Positions 1 to 6,527 of a stretch of 7,261 bases of DNA are shown here, piece after piece (position 1 is the stretch's first letter; each line of letters begins with the position of its first letter). Location: contig CAMOHW010000041.1 of the NCBI GenBank assembly GCA_946615525.1, positions 1-7,261 of the forward strand. The letters are read 5' to 3'. The notes below the pieces were generated by a model that was not told the DNA's origin, made no database searches, and worked only from the letters and a program-made list of their open reading frames with translations. The DNA comes from an uncultured Clostridia bacterium (GTDB taxonomy: Bacteria; Bacillota; Clostridia; Oscillospirales; CAG-272). The position numbers and the translations under genes were made by a program.

Positions 1-436
1 TTGAAGAGCCTCGGAGAAGAATCGCGTTGCCGCTTTTGTAGGCAAGGGCAAAGGCATCAACTGTGACATTGGGGCGGCTCTCGTAAATAATGGCGACAAC
101 GCCGATGGGAACGCGCACCTTTTGAATCTTCAATCCGTTCGGGCGCTCAACCGTATTAATCACTTTCCCAATCGGGTCTGCAAGCGTTGCCACCTCGCGG
201 ATCCCCTGCGCCATAGCCGCAATCCGTTCCGCTGTCAGACGCAGACGGTCTTTCATAACATCATTGATTTGATCGGCATTTGCAAGGTCTTGCTCGTTTG
301 CCGCAAGAATCGTTTGGGTGTCTTCTTCCAGCGCGTCGGCAATGGAAGAAAGAGCGGCGTTCTTTTTATCGGCGCTCAAAAGTGCAAGCTGCCCTTTTGC
401 CGCCTTTGCCTGTTCCAGAACTTGTTCGGTAGTCAT
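1..436 (-). CDS. proA: Glutamate-5-semialdehyde dehydrogenase (gamma-glutamyl phosphate reductase), N-terminal part
   Basis: Second step of proline synthesis: NADPH-dependent reduction of gamma-glutamyl phosphate to glutamate-5-semialdehyde in the cytoplasm. The frame is open from the ATG at 436-434 to the window edge and gives 145 residues, about a third of the usual ~415. It begins [20 protein letters not shown] and contains the ProA signature [17 protein letters not shown] (residues ~109-125) followed by [19 protein letters not shown], part of the nucleotide-binding region of the aldehyde dehydrogenase fold. The catalytic cysteine lies beyond the edge. The start is fixed by AAGGAG eight bases upstream, inside the last codons of proB, and by the ATGA overlap with the proB stop, which suggests translational coupling. 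It has no promoter of its own, so it is read from the proB promoter. Identity is secure; only the C-terminal integrity is unknown. Confidence 0.96.
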   Translation of the reverse strand, partial: MTTEQVLEQAKAAKGQLALLSADKKNAALSSIADALEEDTQTILAANEQDLANADQINDVMKDRLRLTAERIAAMAQGIREVATLADPIGKVINTVERPNGLKIQKVRVPIGVVAIIYESRPNVTVDAFALAYKSGNAILLRGSS

Positions 437-1209
437 ACCGTCTTCTCCTTTGCGTAAAAGCGGGTCCCAACCGGCTTGCCCTCGGTCAAATCATAGATGC
501 TTTTGGGGTAAGCGCCGTTGAAAATGGCCATATCCACGCCATTCTCCATACCCATTTTTGCCGCTTGCAGTTTTGTCTTCATTCCGCCTGTTCCGCGTTC
601 TGTTCCGCTTCCGCCGGCAAGGGCAAGGATCTCATCGGTCAACTGACGGACCTCGGTAATCAGCGTTGCCTTCTTGTTGCAACGCGGATCCTCGGTAAAT
701 AACCCGTCAATATCCGAAAGCAGAACCAAAAGGTCGGCACCGGTGTTGATCGCCACCATTGCGGAGAGCGTATCGTTATCCCCAACCTTAATTTCGCTGG
801 TCGCTACGGTATCATTCTCGTTGATGATAGGCAAAACGCCCAGTTCCAAAAGGCGCTGGATGGTGTTTTGAAAGTTTGTAAGCCGATCAATATGCTCAAA
901 ATCATCACCGGTCAAAAGGATCTGCGCCACGATATGGTGATATTCCGAAAACAACCGGTCGTATGTATCCATCAATTCGCACTGACCAACAGCGGCAGCC
1001 GCCTGTTTGGTGGGAATATCCTCCGGGCGTGAAGAAAGGCCGAGTTTCCCCACTCCCATTCCGATAGCACCGGAGGAAACCAGAATGATCTGGTGCCCGG
1101 CATTCTTCAAATCGCTCAAAACACGGCACAGTTCCTCGGTCCGGCGAATATTGAGTTTTCCGCTTTCGTGGGTCAGCGTTGAGGTTCCGATTTTTACAAC
1201 AAGTTTCAT
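433..1209 (-). CDS. proB: Glutamate 5-kinase, short form without PUA domain
   Basis: Catalyses ATP-dependent phosphorylation of glutamate to gamma-glutamyl phosphate, the first and usually proline-inhibited step of proline synthesis. At 258 residues it is an amino-acid-kinase domain only; the E. coli type (~367) carries an extra C-terminal PUA domain that is absent here, as in many Bacillota. Visible motifs are [10 protein letters not shown] (4-13), VSSGAIGMG (44-52), INENDTVAT (129-137), [11 protein letters not shown] (143-153), [13 protein letters not shown] (163-175) and [15 protein letters not shown] (206-220), covering the glutamate and ATP sites. The ATG at 1209 has AAAGGA about 12 bases upstream, a longish spacing. 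A nearer ATG at 1220 is out of frame and opens a four-codon ORF (MPAK) whose stop overlaps the proB start as ATGA. proB overlaps proA by four bases and has a perfect sigma-A promoter upstream. Confidence 0.97.
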   Translation of the reverse strand: MKLVVKIGTSTLTHESGKLNIRRTEELCRVLSDLKNAGHQIILVSSGAIGMGVGKLGLSSRPEDIPTKQAAAAVGQCELMDTYDRLFSEYHHIVAQILLTGDDFEHIDRLTNFQNTIQRLLELGVLPIINENDTVATSEIKVGDNDTLSAMVAINTGADLLVLLSDIDGLFTEDPRCNKKATLITEVRQLTDEILALAGGSGTERGTGGMKTKLQAAKMGMENGVDMAIFNGAYPKSIYDLTEGKPVGTRFYAKEKTV

Positions 1210-1251
1210 TTGGCAGGCATTTCCTTTGTTAAAAATAAAAACTTAATCTAT

Positions 1252-1280
1252 ATTATACAAGAAAAAAAATCTGATGTCAA
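1252..1280 (-). promoter_or_regulatory. Consensus sigma-A promoter for proBA
   Basis: On the minus strand TTGACA (1280-1275) and TATAAT (1257-1252) are separated by exactly 17 bases, a perfect match to the housekeeping consensus. Transcription would start near 1245, giving a leader of about 36 bases before the proB ATG. The leader is too short for a T-box or riboswitch, so no leader-based proline control is visible. Confidence 0.93.
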
Positions 1281-1311
1281 GAGTTTTGTCCCCTGTTCTG
1301 CCTTTTTATAG

Positions 1312-1340
1312 TTGACATTTCCAAAAAAATATGCTAAACT
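1312..1340 (+). promoter_or_regulatory. Extended -10 sigma-A promoter for the DUF624-like gene
   Basis: TTGACA at 1312-1317 is followed after 17 bases by TAAACT (1335-1340, four of six matches to TATAAT). The TGC directly before the -10 makes an extended -10 element, which offsets the weaker hexamer. The start would be near 1347, about 31 bases before the TTG start codon. It is divergent from the proB promoter, with 31 bases between the two -35 boxes. Confidence 0.75.
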
Positions 1341-1361
1341 TGTGTTAGTTATTTCTTACTG

Positions 1362-1379
1362 GAAGGAGGTTGCTCCTTT
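1362..1379 (+). promoter_or_regulatory. Shine-Dalgarno inside a hairpin at the TTG start
   Basis: AAGGAG (1363-1368), loop GTTG (1369-1372) and CTCCTT (1373-1378) form a perfect six-pair stem, extendable by a G-U pair (1362/1379). The left arm is the core of the strong ribosome-binding site AAGGAGGT (1363-1370), which lies seven bases before the TTG at 1378-1380. The right arm reaches into the start codon. If it folds, the mRNA would hide its own ribosome-binding site. The pairing is seen directly; a regulatory role is inference. Confidence 0.6.
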
Positions 1380-2370
1380 GGCAAAACACCTGCTTTACAA
1401 TATTTTCAACGGCAACAAAGAGAAACCGGACGCAAAATTGGAAGACGTGACCCCGAACATCGGTTACTTTTTCAGATTGTTGGGCAGAAAATTTTGGCGC
1501 TTGATCTCGCTCAATTTGATGATGCTCCCCATGGTGCTGCCGGTTTTGATTGCCATATTGCTCTATTTGGCAATTCCCACAACACCTACCAGCGTAACGG
1601 CGCTCTTTCCTACCTTATATGGTGCAAACTTGATCCAGGCATCGCCCGAGAGCGCCTACCTTTTGAACCTGTTTGGCGGTCAATGGCTGATCCCGAGCTA
1701 TCACGCGACAGGCACTTATGTTGGAATTGGTATTTGCATTGTCTTTTTGCTTGTGACCTTTGGCTGGCAGAACATTGGAGCGACCTACATTTTGCGCTCC
1801 TATATCCGCGGTGACGCGGTATTTTTGTGGTCAGATTACTTTTATGCCATTAAGCGGAACTGGAAGCAGGGCTTCTTTTTGGGATTGCTTGACTTTTTGA
1901 TCCTGTTTTTGCTTGGGTTTGACGTGGTTTATTTTTACTTCCGCATTGGCCCATTCGGCATGAATCTATTGTTCTATGCAAGTTGCGCTTTGGAGATTCT
2001 CTATTTCTTCATGCGCTTTTATATCTACCTTTTGCAAATTACTTTTAAGCTTTCCATTCGCAAGATCTTCAAAAACGCGCTGATTTTTACCCCTTTGGGC
2101 GTCAAGCGGAACTTGATGGGCGCTTTGGGAATCTTAATTTTGACTGCGATCAACGTTGGTTTGATCCTGCTGATCGCTCCAACCGGCGGCGTGATTGGAA
2201 TTGGTCTGATCCTGCCCATTTTGCATTATCCCGCATTTACCGGCTTTATTGCGACTTATGCCGCGTATCCGATCATTGACCGTTATATGATCGCTCCATT
2301 CCGCAATACTGCGGAACAAAGTGAATCAGCCCCCGAAGGCGAAACGCCGTCAGGAGCCGATCCCCAGTAA
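1378..2370 (+). CDS. DUF624/YesL-like multispanning membrane protein
   Basis: Predicted cytoplasmic-membrane protein of 330 residues with about six hydrophobic segments (roughly 45-67, 113-137, 165-188, 197-222, 248-268 and 270-300). The segment GATYILRSYIRGDAVFLWSDYFYAIKRNWKQGF (residues ~134-166) matches the hallmark of DUF624/YesL proteins, a family found near carbohydrate-transport genes in Bacillota and without a settled function. The C-terminal ~20 residues are hydrophilic, rich in Glu, Pro, Ser and Gly, and probably cytoplasmic. The TTG at 1378 is chosen because AAGGAGGT precedes it by seven bases; the in-frame TTG at 1312 lies in the -35 box, and the next ATG codons fall inside the first membrane segment. 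At 330 residues it is longer than the ~210-residue YesL. It stands alone, with its own promoter, and its last 21 bases overlap the convergent deacetylase gene. No substrate can be named. Confidence 0.8.
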   Translation: MAKHLLYNIFNGNKEKPDAKLEDVTPNIGYFFRLLGRKFWRLISLNLMMLPMVLPVLIAILLYLAIPTTPTSVTALFPTLYGANLIQASPESAYLLNLFGGQWLIPSYHATGTYVGIGICIVFLLVTFGWQNIGATYILRSYIRGDAVFLWSDYFYAIKRNWKQGFFLGLLDFLILFLLGFDVVYFYFRIGPFGMNLLFYASCALEILYFFMRFYIYLLQITFKLSIRKIFKNALIFTPLGVKRNLMGALGILILTAINVGLILLIAPTGGVIGIGLILPILHYPAFTGFIATYAAYPIIDRYMIAPFRNTAEQSESAPEGETPSGADPQ

Positions 2371-3060
2371 TTCACCAACCGAACCAATTTGATAGCCATG
2401 CGCCAGAAGCTTTGGAATGAGCCGTTCCAGGGCTTCCGGCGTTTTGCTATTGTGCCCGATAAAATCGTGCATCAAAATAATATCCCCCGGTTTGACCGAA
2501 GTCAAGACACGATTGATGATCGCGCCCGCATTTTTAGACTCCCAATCGCGCGTATCAATGCTCCACAAAATAACGTGATATCCTTTTTCTTCCGCAGCCG
2601 ATAAAACACTCTCGTCGGTTGCTCCTTCCGGTGGGCGAAACAGGTTTTGCATTTGACCGCACACGTCTCGAATTTGCAGCGCGCAAGCGTCCAATTCCTG
2701 CTCCGCGCGTTCCTTGCCAAGTCCATATAAGCGGATATGCGAATTGGTGTGGTTGCCGATTTCGTGTCCTTCCATGGCTACCATGCGCGCCGTTTCGGGA
2801 TAGTCATGCACATTCTTCCCGATCATAAAAAAGGTCGCATGAATGTTGTATTGCTTCAAAATGGCAAGGATTTTGGGCGTTAAGATCGGATGCGGACCAT
2901 CATCAAATGTCAGCGCAATGCGTTTTTGATCGGTATCTACCCTGCGATATTCCTGGGCAAAAGCGGGAAGATCGAAAAAAGAAAGCAGGCAGGAAAAAGC
3001 AAGAAGGAGTCCGCAAAGCCGCAAAGAAACAGCGGATTTAAGAGATAGAATCATTTGCAT
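2350..3060 (-). CDS. Secreted polysaccharide deacetylase, canonical CE4 (NodB-homology) type
   Basis: Predicted metal-dependent de-N-acetylase acting outside the membrane, probably on peptidoglycan amino sugars, with chitin-like polymers as an alternative. It has 236 residues. The N-terminus is a signal sequence (hydrophobic ~15-30) with a likely signal peptidase I site after AFA (33-35). All CE4 motifs are intact: TFDDGPHP (51-58; catalytic base D53, metal ligand D54), HTNSH (104-108; metal ligands H104 and H108), RPPEG (142-146), DTRDW (169-173) and ILMHD (195-199; catalytic H198). It should therefore be active. The ATG at 3060 lies within the last 23 bases of the upstream pdaA-like gene. 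A second in-frame ATG at 3054 is possible, and neither has a strong Shine-Dalgarno, so translation may depend on coupling to the upstream gene. The 3' end overlaps the convergent DUF624 gene by 21 bases. The specific subfamily is not assigned. Confidence 0.9.
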   Translation of the reverse strand: MQMILSLKSAVSLRLCGLLLAFSCLLSFFDLPAFAQEYRRVDTDQKRIALTFDDGPHPILTPKILAILKQYNIHATFFMIGKNVHDYPETARMVAMEGHEIGNHTNSHIRLYGLGKERAEQELDACALQIRDVCGQMQNLFRPPEGATDESVLSAAEEKGYHVILWSIDTRDWESKNAGAIINRVLTSVKPGDIILMHDFIGHNSKTPEALERLIPKLLAHGYQIGSVGELLGIGS

Positions 3061-3859
3061 TGCTCATGCAGATCTCATCGATCCTGCCAAACCGGAACCC
3101 CTGATTTTTGATCTCTTGAATCACCTGCTTCAAAATGGCGGCATTGGTGGCGGAAGTCGGGTGGAGCAAAAGAATCGCGCCGTTGTGAAGGTTCTCCAAA
3201 ATAATCTTTTTTGCCTTTTCTGCCGGCATTTGGCGGTTGTTGTCCCAATCCGGGTAAGCAAAACTCCAAAAAACGGTTTGGTAGCCCTTCTCGGTCAGGC
3301 ATTTGAGGTTGGATTGGCTGAAACGACCTTCGGGTGGACGATAGAATTGGGGCATTTTTTCACCGATCAACTCCCAATATTGCCCTTCCAAAAGATTAAT
3401 TTCTTCCATCAATGCTTCGTCACTGGAACGGCTCATATCATGGTGATGCGCTGTGTGATTCCCCACAAGATGCCCTTCCGACACCATTCTTTGCACCAGT
3501 TCGGGATTTTTAGCGATCAGATTTTGCAAAATAAAGAAGGTCCCCGGAACATTTTCTTCTTTCAGAACATTCAATATTTTGGCAACATTCCCGTTTTCAT
3601 AGCCGGCGTCAAAGGTCAAATAAACAACCTTTTCTTCACTCGTTTCATTTACATTCGGATCCATATAAACGGTATTGTATTGTTCAATAAAGGATAACTG
3701 CGCGTCCAATTTGGGACGGCGATGATCCTTTACATGAACGCAATACCAGCTATATCGGTCATTTCCCTGGGCAAAGCAAGAAACAGGAACCGCGCAAAAA
3801 AGAAACAAGATTGCAAGGAAGAAGCAAGAAATTTGCTTTCCATTTATTTTTTTACTCAT
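3038..3859 (-). CDS. pdaA: PdaA-like polysaccharide deacetylase (muramic-delta-lactam type)
   Basis: Predicted exported CE4 enzyme of 273 residues resembling PdaA, which de-N-acetylates muramic acid during muramic-delta-lactam formation in spore cortex. Support comes from the family N-terminal block YSWYCVHVKDHRRPKLDAQL, the variant first motif YLTFDAGYENG (81-91), NHTAHHHDM with H135 and H139, YRPPEG (173-178) and ILLLHPTSATN (229-239). The second Asp of the usual TFDDG is replaced by Ala85; Bacillus PdaA also lacks it, having Asn. A signal sequence (~12-30) ends at CFA before QGNDR. I chose the ATG at 3859 (MSKKINGK): AGGAG lies 10 bases before it, whereas the in-frame ATG at 3868 is only one base from that site. 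It is first in a two-gene operon, its end overlapping the next deacetylase by 23 bases. The family call is strong; the spore role is inferred, as no sporulation gene adjoins it. Confidence 0.85.
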   Translation of the reverse strand: MSKKINGKQISCFFLAILFLFCAVPVSCFAQGNDRYSWYCVHVKDHRRPKLDAQLSFIEQYNTVYMDPNVNETSEEKVVYLTFDAGYENGNVAKILNVLKEENVPGTFFILQNLIAKNPELVQRMVSEGHLVGNHTAHHHDMSRSSDEALMEEINLLEGQYWELIGEKMPQFYRPPEGRFSQSNLKCLTEKGYQTVFWSFAYPDWDNNRQMPAEKAKKIILENLHNGAILLLHPTSATNAAILKQVIQEIKNQGFRFGRIDEICMSNANDSIS

Positions 3860-3885
3860 TTTCGGCATTCTCCTATGATTGAATT

Positions 3886-3904
3886 TGCAAAAATAGTTTT
3901 TGCA
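3886..3904. promoter_or_regulatory. 19-base palindrome, operator-like
   Basis: TGCAAAAATAGTTTTTGCA is a perfect eight-base inverted repeat with a three-base centre. It lies about 12 bases upstream of the Shine-Dalgarno (3874-3870, minus strand) of the deacetylase operon and about 95 bases upstream of the mnmA -35 box. There is no run of T next to it and its stem is A/T-rich, so it is a poor terminator. The size and symmetry suit a dimeric repressor site, but the regulator is unknown. Confidence 0.45.
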
Positions 3905-3948
3905 TTTTTACAAGATTCAAAAGCTGAAATGCCAGTTAAAATGCCCAC

Positions 3949-3976
3949 TTTTTATGGAAAGTACCGCGAAATATGA
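3949..3976 (-). promoter_or_regulatory. Weak candidate sporulation (sigma-E-like) promoter for the deacetylase operon
   Basis: On the minus strand TCATATT (3976-3970) fits the Bacillus sigma-E -35 consensus KMATATT. After 13 bases comes CATAAAAA (3956-3949), which fits CATACANT at six of eight positions counting N. The usual spacer is 14-15 bases, so the match is imperfect. No good sigma-A promoter is visible between here and the gene. The A/T-rich context makes chance likely, so this is only a candidate. Confidence 0.25.
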
Positions 3977-3999
3977 AAAAATCGTTCTTTTTTCATCTA

Positions 4000-4028
4000 T
4001 TGACAAATCATGATAAAAGAGATATAAT
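4000..4028 (+). promoter_or_regulatory. Consensus sigma-A promoter for mnmA
   Basis: TTGACA (4000-4005) and TATAAT (4023-4028) are separated by 17 bases, a perfect consensus. Initiation near 4035 leaves a leader of about 25 bases with AAAGGAGG at 4046-4053. This placement excludes translation starts upstream of 4035, including the in-frame ATG at 3973. Confidence 0.94.
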
Positions 4029-4059
4029 AAAAAAAGACGATCAAGAAAGGAGGCAGGAT

Positions 4060-5130
4060 ATGGAAAAAGCATTGGTTGCCATGAGCGGCGGCGTAGATTC
4101 CAGCGTGACCGCCCTTTTGATGAAAGAACGCGGCTACGATTGCATTGGCGTTACCATGAAACTATTTGGAAACGATGAGATCGGACTGCAAAAAGAACAT
4201 TCCTGCTGCTCCTTGGATGATGTAGAGGACGCGCGCGCGGTTGCCATGCGCTTGGGAATACCCCACTATGTGTTCAACTTTACCGATCGCTTTGAGGAAT
4301 GCGTCATCAAGCGCTTTATCAACGATTACGAAAGTGGAAGAACGCCAAATCCATGTATTGACTGCAACCGCTACCTCAAATTTGACGCGCTTTATCGCCG
4401 CGCGATCGAATTGGGCTACTCAAAAATTGCAACCGGGCACTATGCCGGCATTGAATTTGATGAAATAAGCGGACGATACCTTTTGAAAAAGGCGAAAGAC
4501 CTTTCCAAAGACCAAAGTTACGTTCTTTGGTCGCTCACGCAGGACCAGCTGGCGCACACGATTTTCCCGCTCAACGAGCTTTCCAAAACCGAAACGCGCC
4601 AAATTGCCGAAGAAAATGGCTTTTTGAACGCAAAAAAGCACGATAGCCAGGATATTTGTTTCGTTCCCGACGGAGATTATGCCGGCTTTGTGGAGCGCTA
4701 CACCGGCAAAACCTATCCATGCGGCAATTTTGTGGATCAAAACGGCAACATTCTGGGCAGACACCGCGGCATCATCCGCTATACCCTCGGTCAACGCCGC
4801 GGACTGGGCATTGCCTGGAGCGAACCGCTTTACGTTTGCAAGATCGATCCCGAGCAAAACGCGGTGGTTTTGGGGGACAACAATTCCCTTTTCTCCAAAG
4901 AACTCTTTGCAAAAGAGATCAATCTGATCGCCGCGCCGAAAATCGAAGGAGAAATTCGCCTGAAAGCAAAGGTGCGCTACCGCCAAAAAGAGGAATGGGC
5001 AACCGTCAGCCAGCCGGATGAAAACACCTTGCATGTGGTATTCGACCAACCGCAGCGCGCCGTTACCGCGGGTCAATCGGTGGTTCTCTACGACGGCGAT
5101 ACCGTTTTCGGCGGTGGAATCATTCAATAA
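4060..5130 (+). CDS. mnmA: tRNA-specific 2-thiouridylase MnmA
   Basis: Cytoplasmic enzyme that adenylates and then thiolates U34 of tRNA Lys, Glu and Gln (s2U34), using persulfide sulfur delivered from a cysteine desulfurase. It has 356 residues, the normal family length. It shows the PP-loop ATPase motif SGGVDSS (9-15), [11 protein letters not shown] with catalytic Cys99, TGHYA (125-129), the [10 protein letters not shown] block (150-159) that belongs to the tRNA-binding region, and DSQDICFV with the second catalytic Cys200. A C-terminal beta-rich domain begins around [13 protein letters not shown] and ends [11 protein letters not shown]. The ATG at 4060 is chosen because AAAGGAGG stands six bases before it and the promoter lies just upstream; an ATG at 3973 would extend the frame but precedes the promoter. 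It is monocistronic, ending 5 bases before a bidirectional terminator. No sulfur-carrier gene adjoins it. Identity is secure. Confidence 0.97.
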   Translation: MEKALVAMSGGVDSSVTALLMKERGYDCIGVTMKLFGNDEIGLQKEHSCCSLDDVEDARAVAMRLGIPHYVFNFTDRFEECVIKRFINDYESGRTPNPCIDCNRYLKFDALYRRAIELGYSKIATGHYAGIEFDEISGRYLLKKAKDLSKDQSYVLWSLTQDQLAHTIFPLNELSKTETRQIAEENGFLNAKKHDSQDICFVPDGDYAGFVERYTGKTYPCGNFVDQNGNILGRHRGIIRYTLGQRRGLGIAWSEPLYVCKIDPEQNAVVLGDNNSLFSKELFAKEINLIAAPKIEGEIRLKAKVRYRQKEEWATVSQPDENTLHVVFDQPQRAVTAGQSVVLYDGDTVFGGGIIQ

Positions 5131-5135
5131 TAAAA

Positions 5136-5171
5136 AAGCCAAGCGCTTCTTTCTTTTGAAGTGCTTGGCTT
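5136..5171. terminator. Bidirectional rho-independent terminator between mnmA and the acyltransferase gene
   Basis: AAGCCAAGCGCTTC (5136-5149) pairs with GAAGTGCTTGGCTT (5158-5171) over 14 positions, with one G-U pair (5145/5162) in plus-strand RNA, around an eight-base loop. Plus-strand RNA continues into a T-rich run (5171 onward); minus-strand RNA continues into six T. It serves both convergent genes, which end at 5130 and 5178. Confidence 0.93.
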
Positions 5172-5177
5172 CTTTAT

Positions 5178-6431
5178 TTAATTTACTTTTTCTTTCTTGA
5201 AAAGAGAGCAAATCTTTCTGCCAATCCACTGTTCCAGAGCGGCAATCAGCGGAATCAGCTTTGTATAAGCAAATGCCAAAGCAAACGTTGCTATTGTAAC
5301 GGCTATGCCTATGAACAAAACAGAAACGGAATACGGCAATTTGGTTTTTGCAAGCAACAAATACAAACCACATCCCAAGGAAAGTGTAACCGGCCAATGG
5401 AAAGCATAAGTATAAGGGCTGATCTTCCCTGCAAATTTGAGCGGTTTGATAGACAAAAGCTTCTGTAAGAAAACAAATTTGCAAATACAAACCAAGCACA
5501 ATCCAATCCCCAACGCCCGAATGATTCCTGCATGATTGGAGATAAAACCGGGCAAATGCCGAATGGGAGCCCACATTCCGGTCATTGTTTGATTGAGGCA
5601 AGCGAGATAAGCACCGAAGATTCCCAAAAGAATCAAAAACACTTTTTTAGACAATATCCAGCGAACACCTTTTCCAATATAGGAGTCGTCAAGTTCTTTC
5701 CTATCCAAGCAATCAAAAGCAAGCGCGCCAATGGAAAAGGCGGCAAGATGAGGGCTGATCAAAGCAAAAACAAAACCGCAGAAAAGATAGGTCAATTTAG
5801 CAATTTTTACGTGGTCTTTTGCAAAATAGGATATTGCCGTAATCAAAATTGCTCCATAAAACTCAAAGCGAATCGTCCAAAATGGTTCAACATACCGGCT
5901 ACCTTCTACAAACACACGGTAAAAGGGCTCCAAAAGAAAGGCGTTCAAAACAGACGGCTTAAAATTGTTATAATCCAATGCAAAACTCAAATTGGGATTC
6001 TGTTCTGCCGCTTTCAAGTGAAACATCAGTCCGCACCACATCAATACCGCGGCAAACAAAATTGCAGGAAAAACAAGTTTGACCAACTTGACATATTGCC
6101 GGACCGGAGAAAGAGCATGGCTTACTTTGGGTTGGGATCGATACATTTTTCTGGCAATCAAAAAGCCGGATAATACGAAAAAGCACTGAACGGCAGTACT
6201 TCCATTGGTAAGAATATTCAGCGGGCTGTTCATAAAAAAGCGGCTAAGCGCAGAGGCATCCGGCTGATATGTATGATAACTGGATAGAAAGATGGCGGCT
6301 AAATGGCAAAGAATGACAAAAACCGAGGCAATGCCGCGAAGACCGTCCAGATAGTCAAGGCGCGTTTCGGCTTTGCTTTCTTTTGCGATTGGATGTTTCA
6401 TTTGCAATTCTGCATCAATTGTTGTATTCAC
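5178..6431 (-). CDS. Membrane O-acyltransferase, acyltransferase_3 (OafA/YrhL-like) family
   Basis: Predicted integral membrane enzyme of 417 residues that transfers an acyl group, commonly acetyl, to a sugar hydroxyl of a cell-envelope polymer or glycolipid. The family pattern is clear: LDYLDGLRGIASVFVILCHL (25-44) with the conserved His43, then TAVQCFFVLSGFLIARKMY (79-97), then EPFWTIRFEFYG, and near the end ISPYTYAFHWPV. About ten hydrophobic segments are spread through the protein. There is no C-terminal SGNH domain, so it is the membrane-only form. Translation starts at GTG (6431-6429), supported by AGAGG seven bases upstream; the next in-frame ATG, at residue 11, lacks such a site. It has its own promoter and the shared terminator, hence is a single-gene unit. 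The acceptor is unknown; the nearby peptidoglycan deacetylases suggest a cell-wall substrate only weakly. Confidence 0.88.
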   Translation of the reverse strand: MNTTIDAELQMKHPIAKESKAETRLDYLDGLRGIASVFVILCHLAAIFLSSYHTYQPDASALSRFFMNSPLNILTNGSTAVQCFFVLSGFLIARKMYRSQPKVSHALSPVRQYVKLVKLVFPAILFAAVLMWCGLMFHLKAAEQNPNLSFALDYNNFKPSVLNAFLLEPFYRVFVEGSRYVEPFWTIRFEFYGAILITAISYFAKDHVKIAKLTYLFCGFVFALISPHLAAFSIGALAFDCLDRKELDDSYIGKGVRWILSKKVFLILLGIFGAYLACLNQTMTGMWAPIRHLPGFISNHAGIIRALGIGLCLVCICKFVFLQKLLSIKPLKFAGKISPYTYAFHWPVTLSLGCGLYLLLAKTKLPYSVSVLFIGIAVTIATFALAFAYTKLIPLIAALEQWIGRKICSLFKKEKVN

Positions 6432-6476
6432 AATCTTTCCTCTTCTAAAAGTAAAAAAATGAGTTCTTCATTTTTT

Positions 6477-6505
6477 ATTCTACAATAAAAGCATTCATTT
6501 GTCAA
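6477..6505 (-). promoter_or_regulatory. Sigma-A promoter for the acyltransferase gene
   Basis: On the minus strand TTGACA (6505-6500) and TAGAAT (6482-6477, five of six matches) are spaced by 17 bases. The start would lie near 6470, about 39 bases before the GTG codon. Confidence 0.87.
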
Positions 6506-6527
6506 GAAAAAATCAAAGAAAGGAGCA

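Noticed and set aside
1312..1377. N-terminal extension of the DUF624-like protein from a TTG at 1312
   Set aside because: This TTG is part of the -35 hexamer; the strong Shine-Dalgarno at 1363-1370 points to the TTG at 1378.
3116..3697. 193-codon plus-strand ORF
   Set aside because: It is antisense to the PdaA-like gene, whose motifs are unambiguous; it has no ribosome-binding site or family resemblance.
3927..3945. Direct repeat AAATGCC spaced by 12 bases between the deacetylase operon and mnmA
   Set aside because: Only seven bases, two copies, in A/T-rich DNA; not enough to call a binding site or repeat array.
3973..4059. N-terminal extension of mnmA from an ATG at 3973
   Set aside because: The extension precedes and spans the perfect promoter at 4000-4028, has no Shine-Dalgarno, and would add 29 residues before the normal MnmA N-terminus.
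4420..5601. 393-codon minus-strand ORF
   Set aside because: It lies antisense to most of mnmA, crosses the strong bidirectional terminator at 5136-5171 and overlaps the acyltransferase gene in another frame. It is a shadow of two real genes.
5532..6173. 213-codon plus-strand ORF
   Set aside because: It is antisense to the acyltransferase gene, has no recognisable domain, and its composition follows from the opposite strand.
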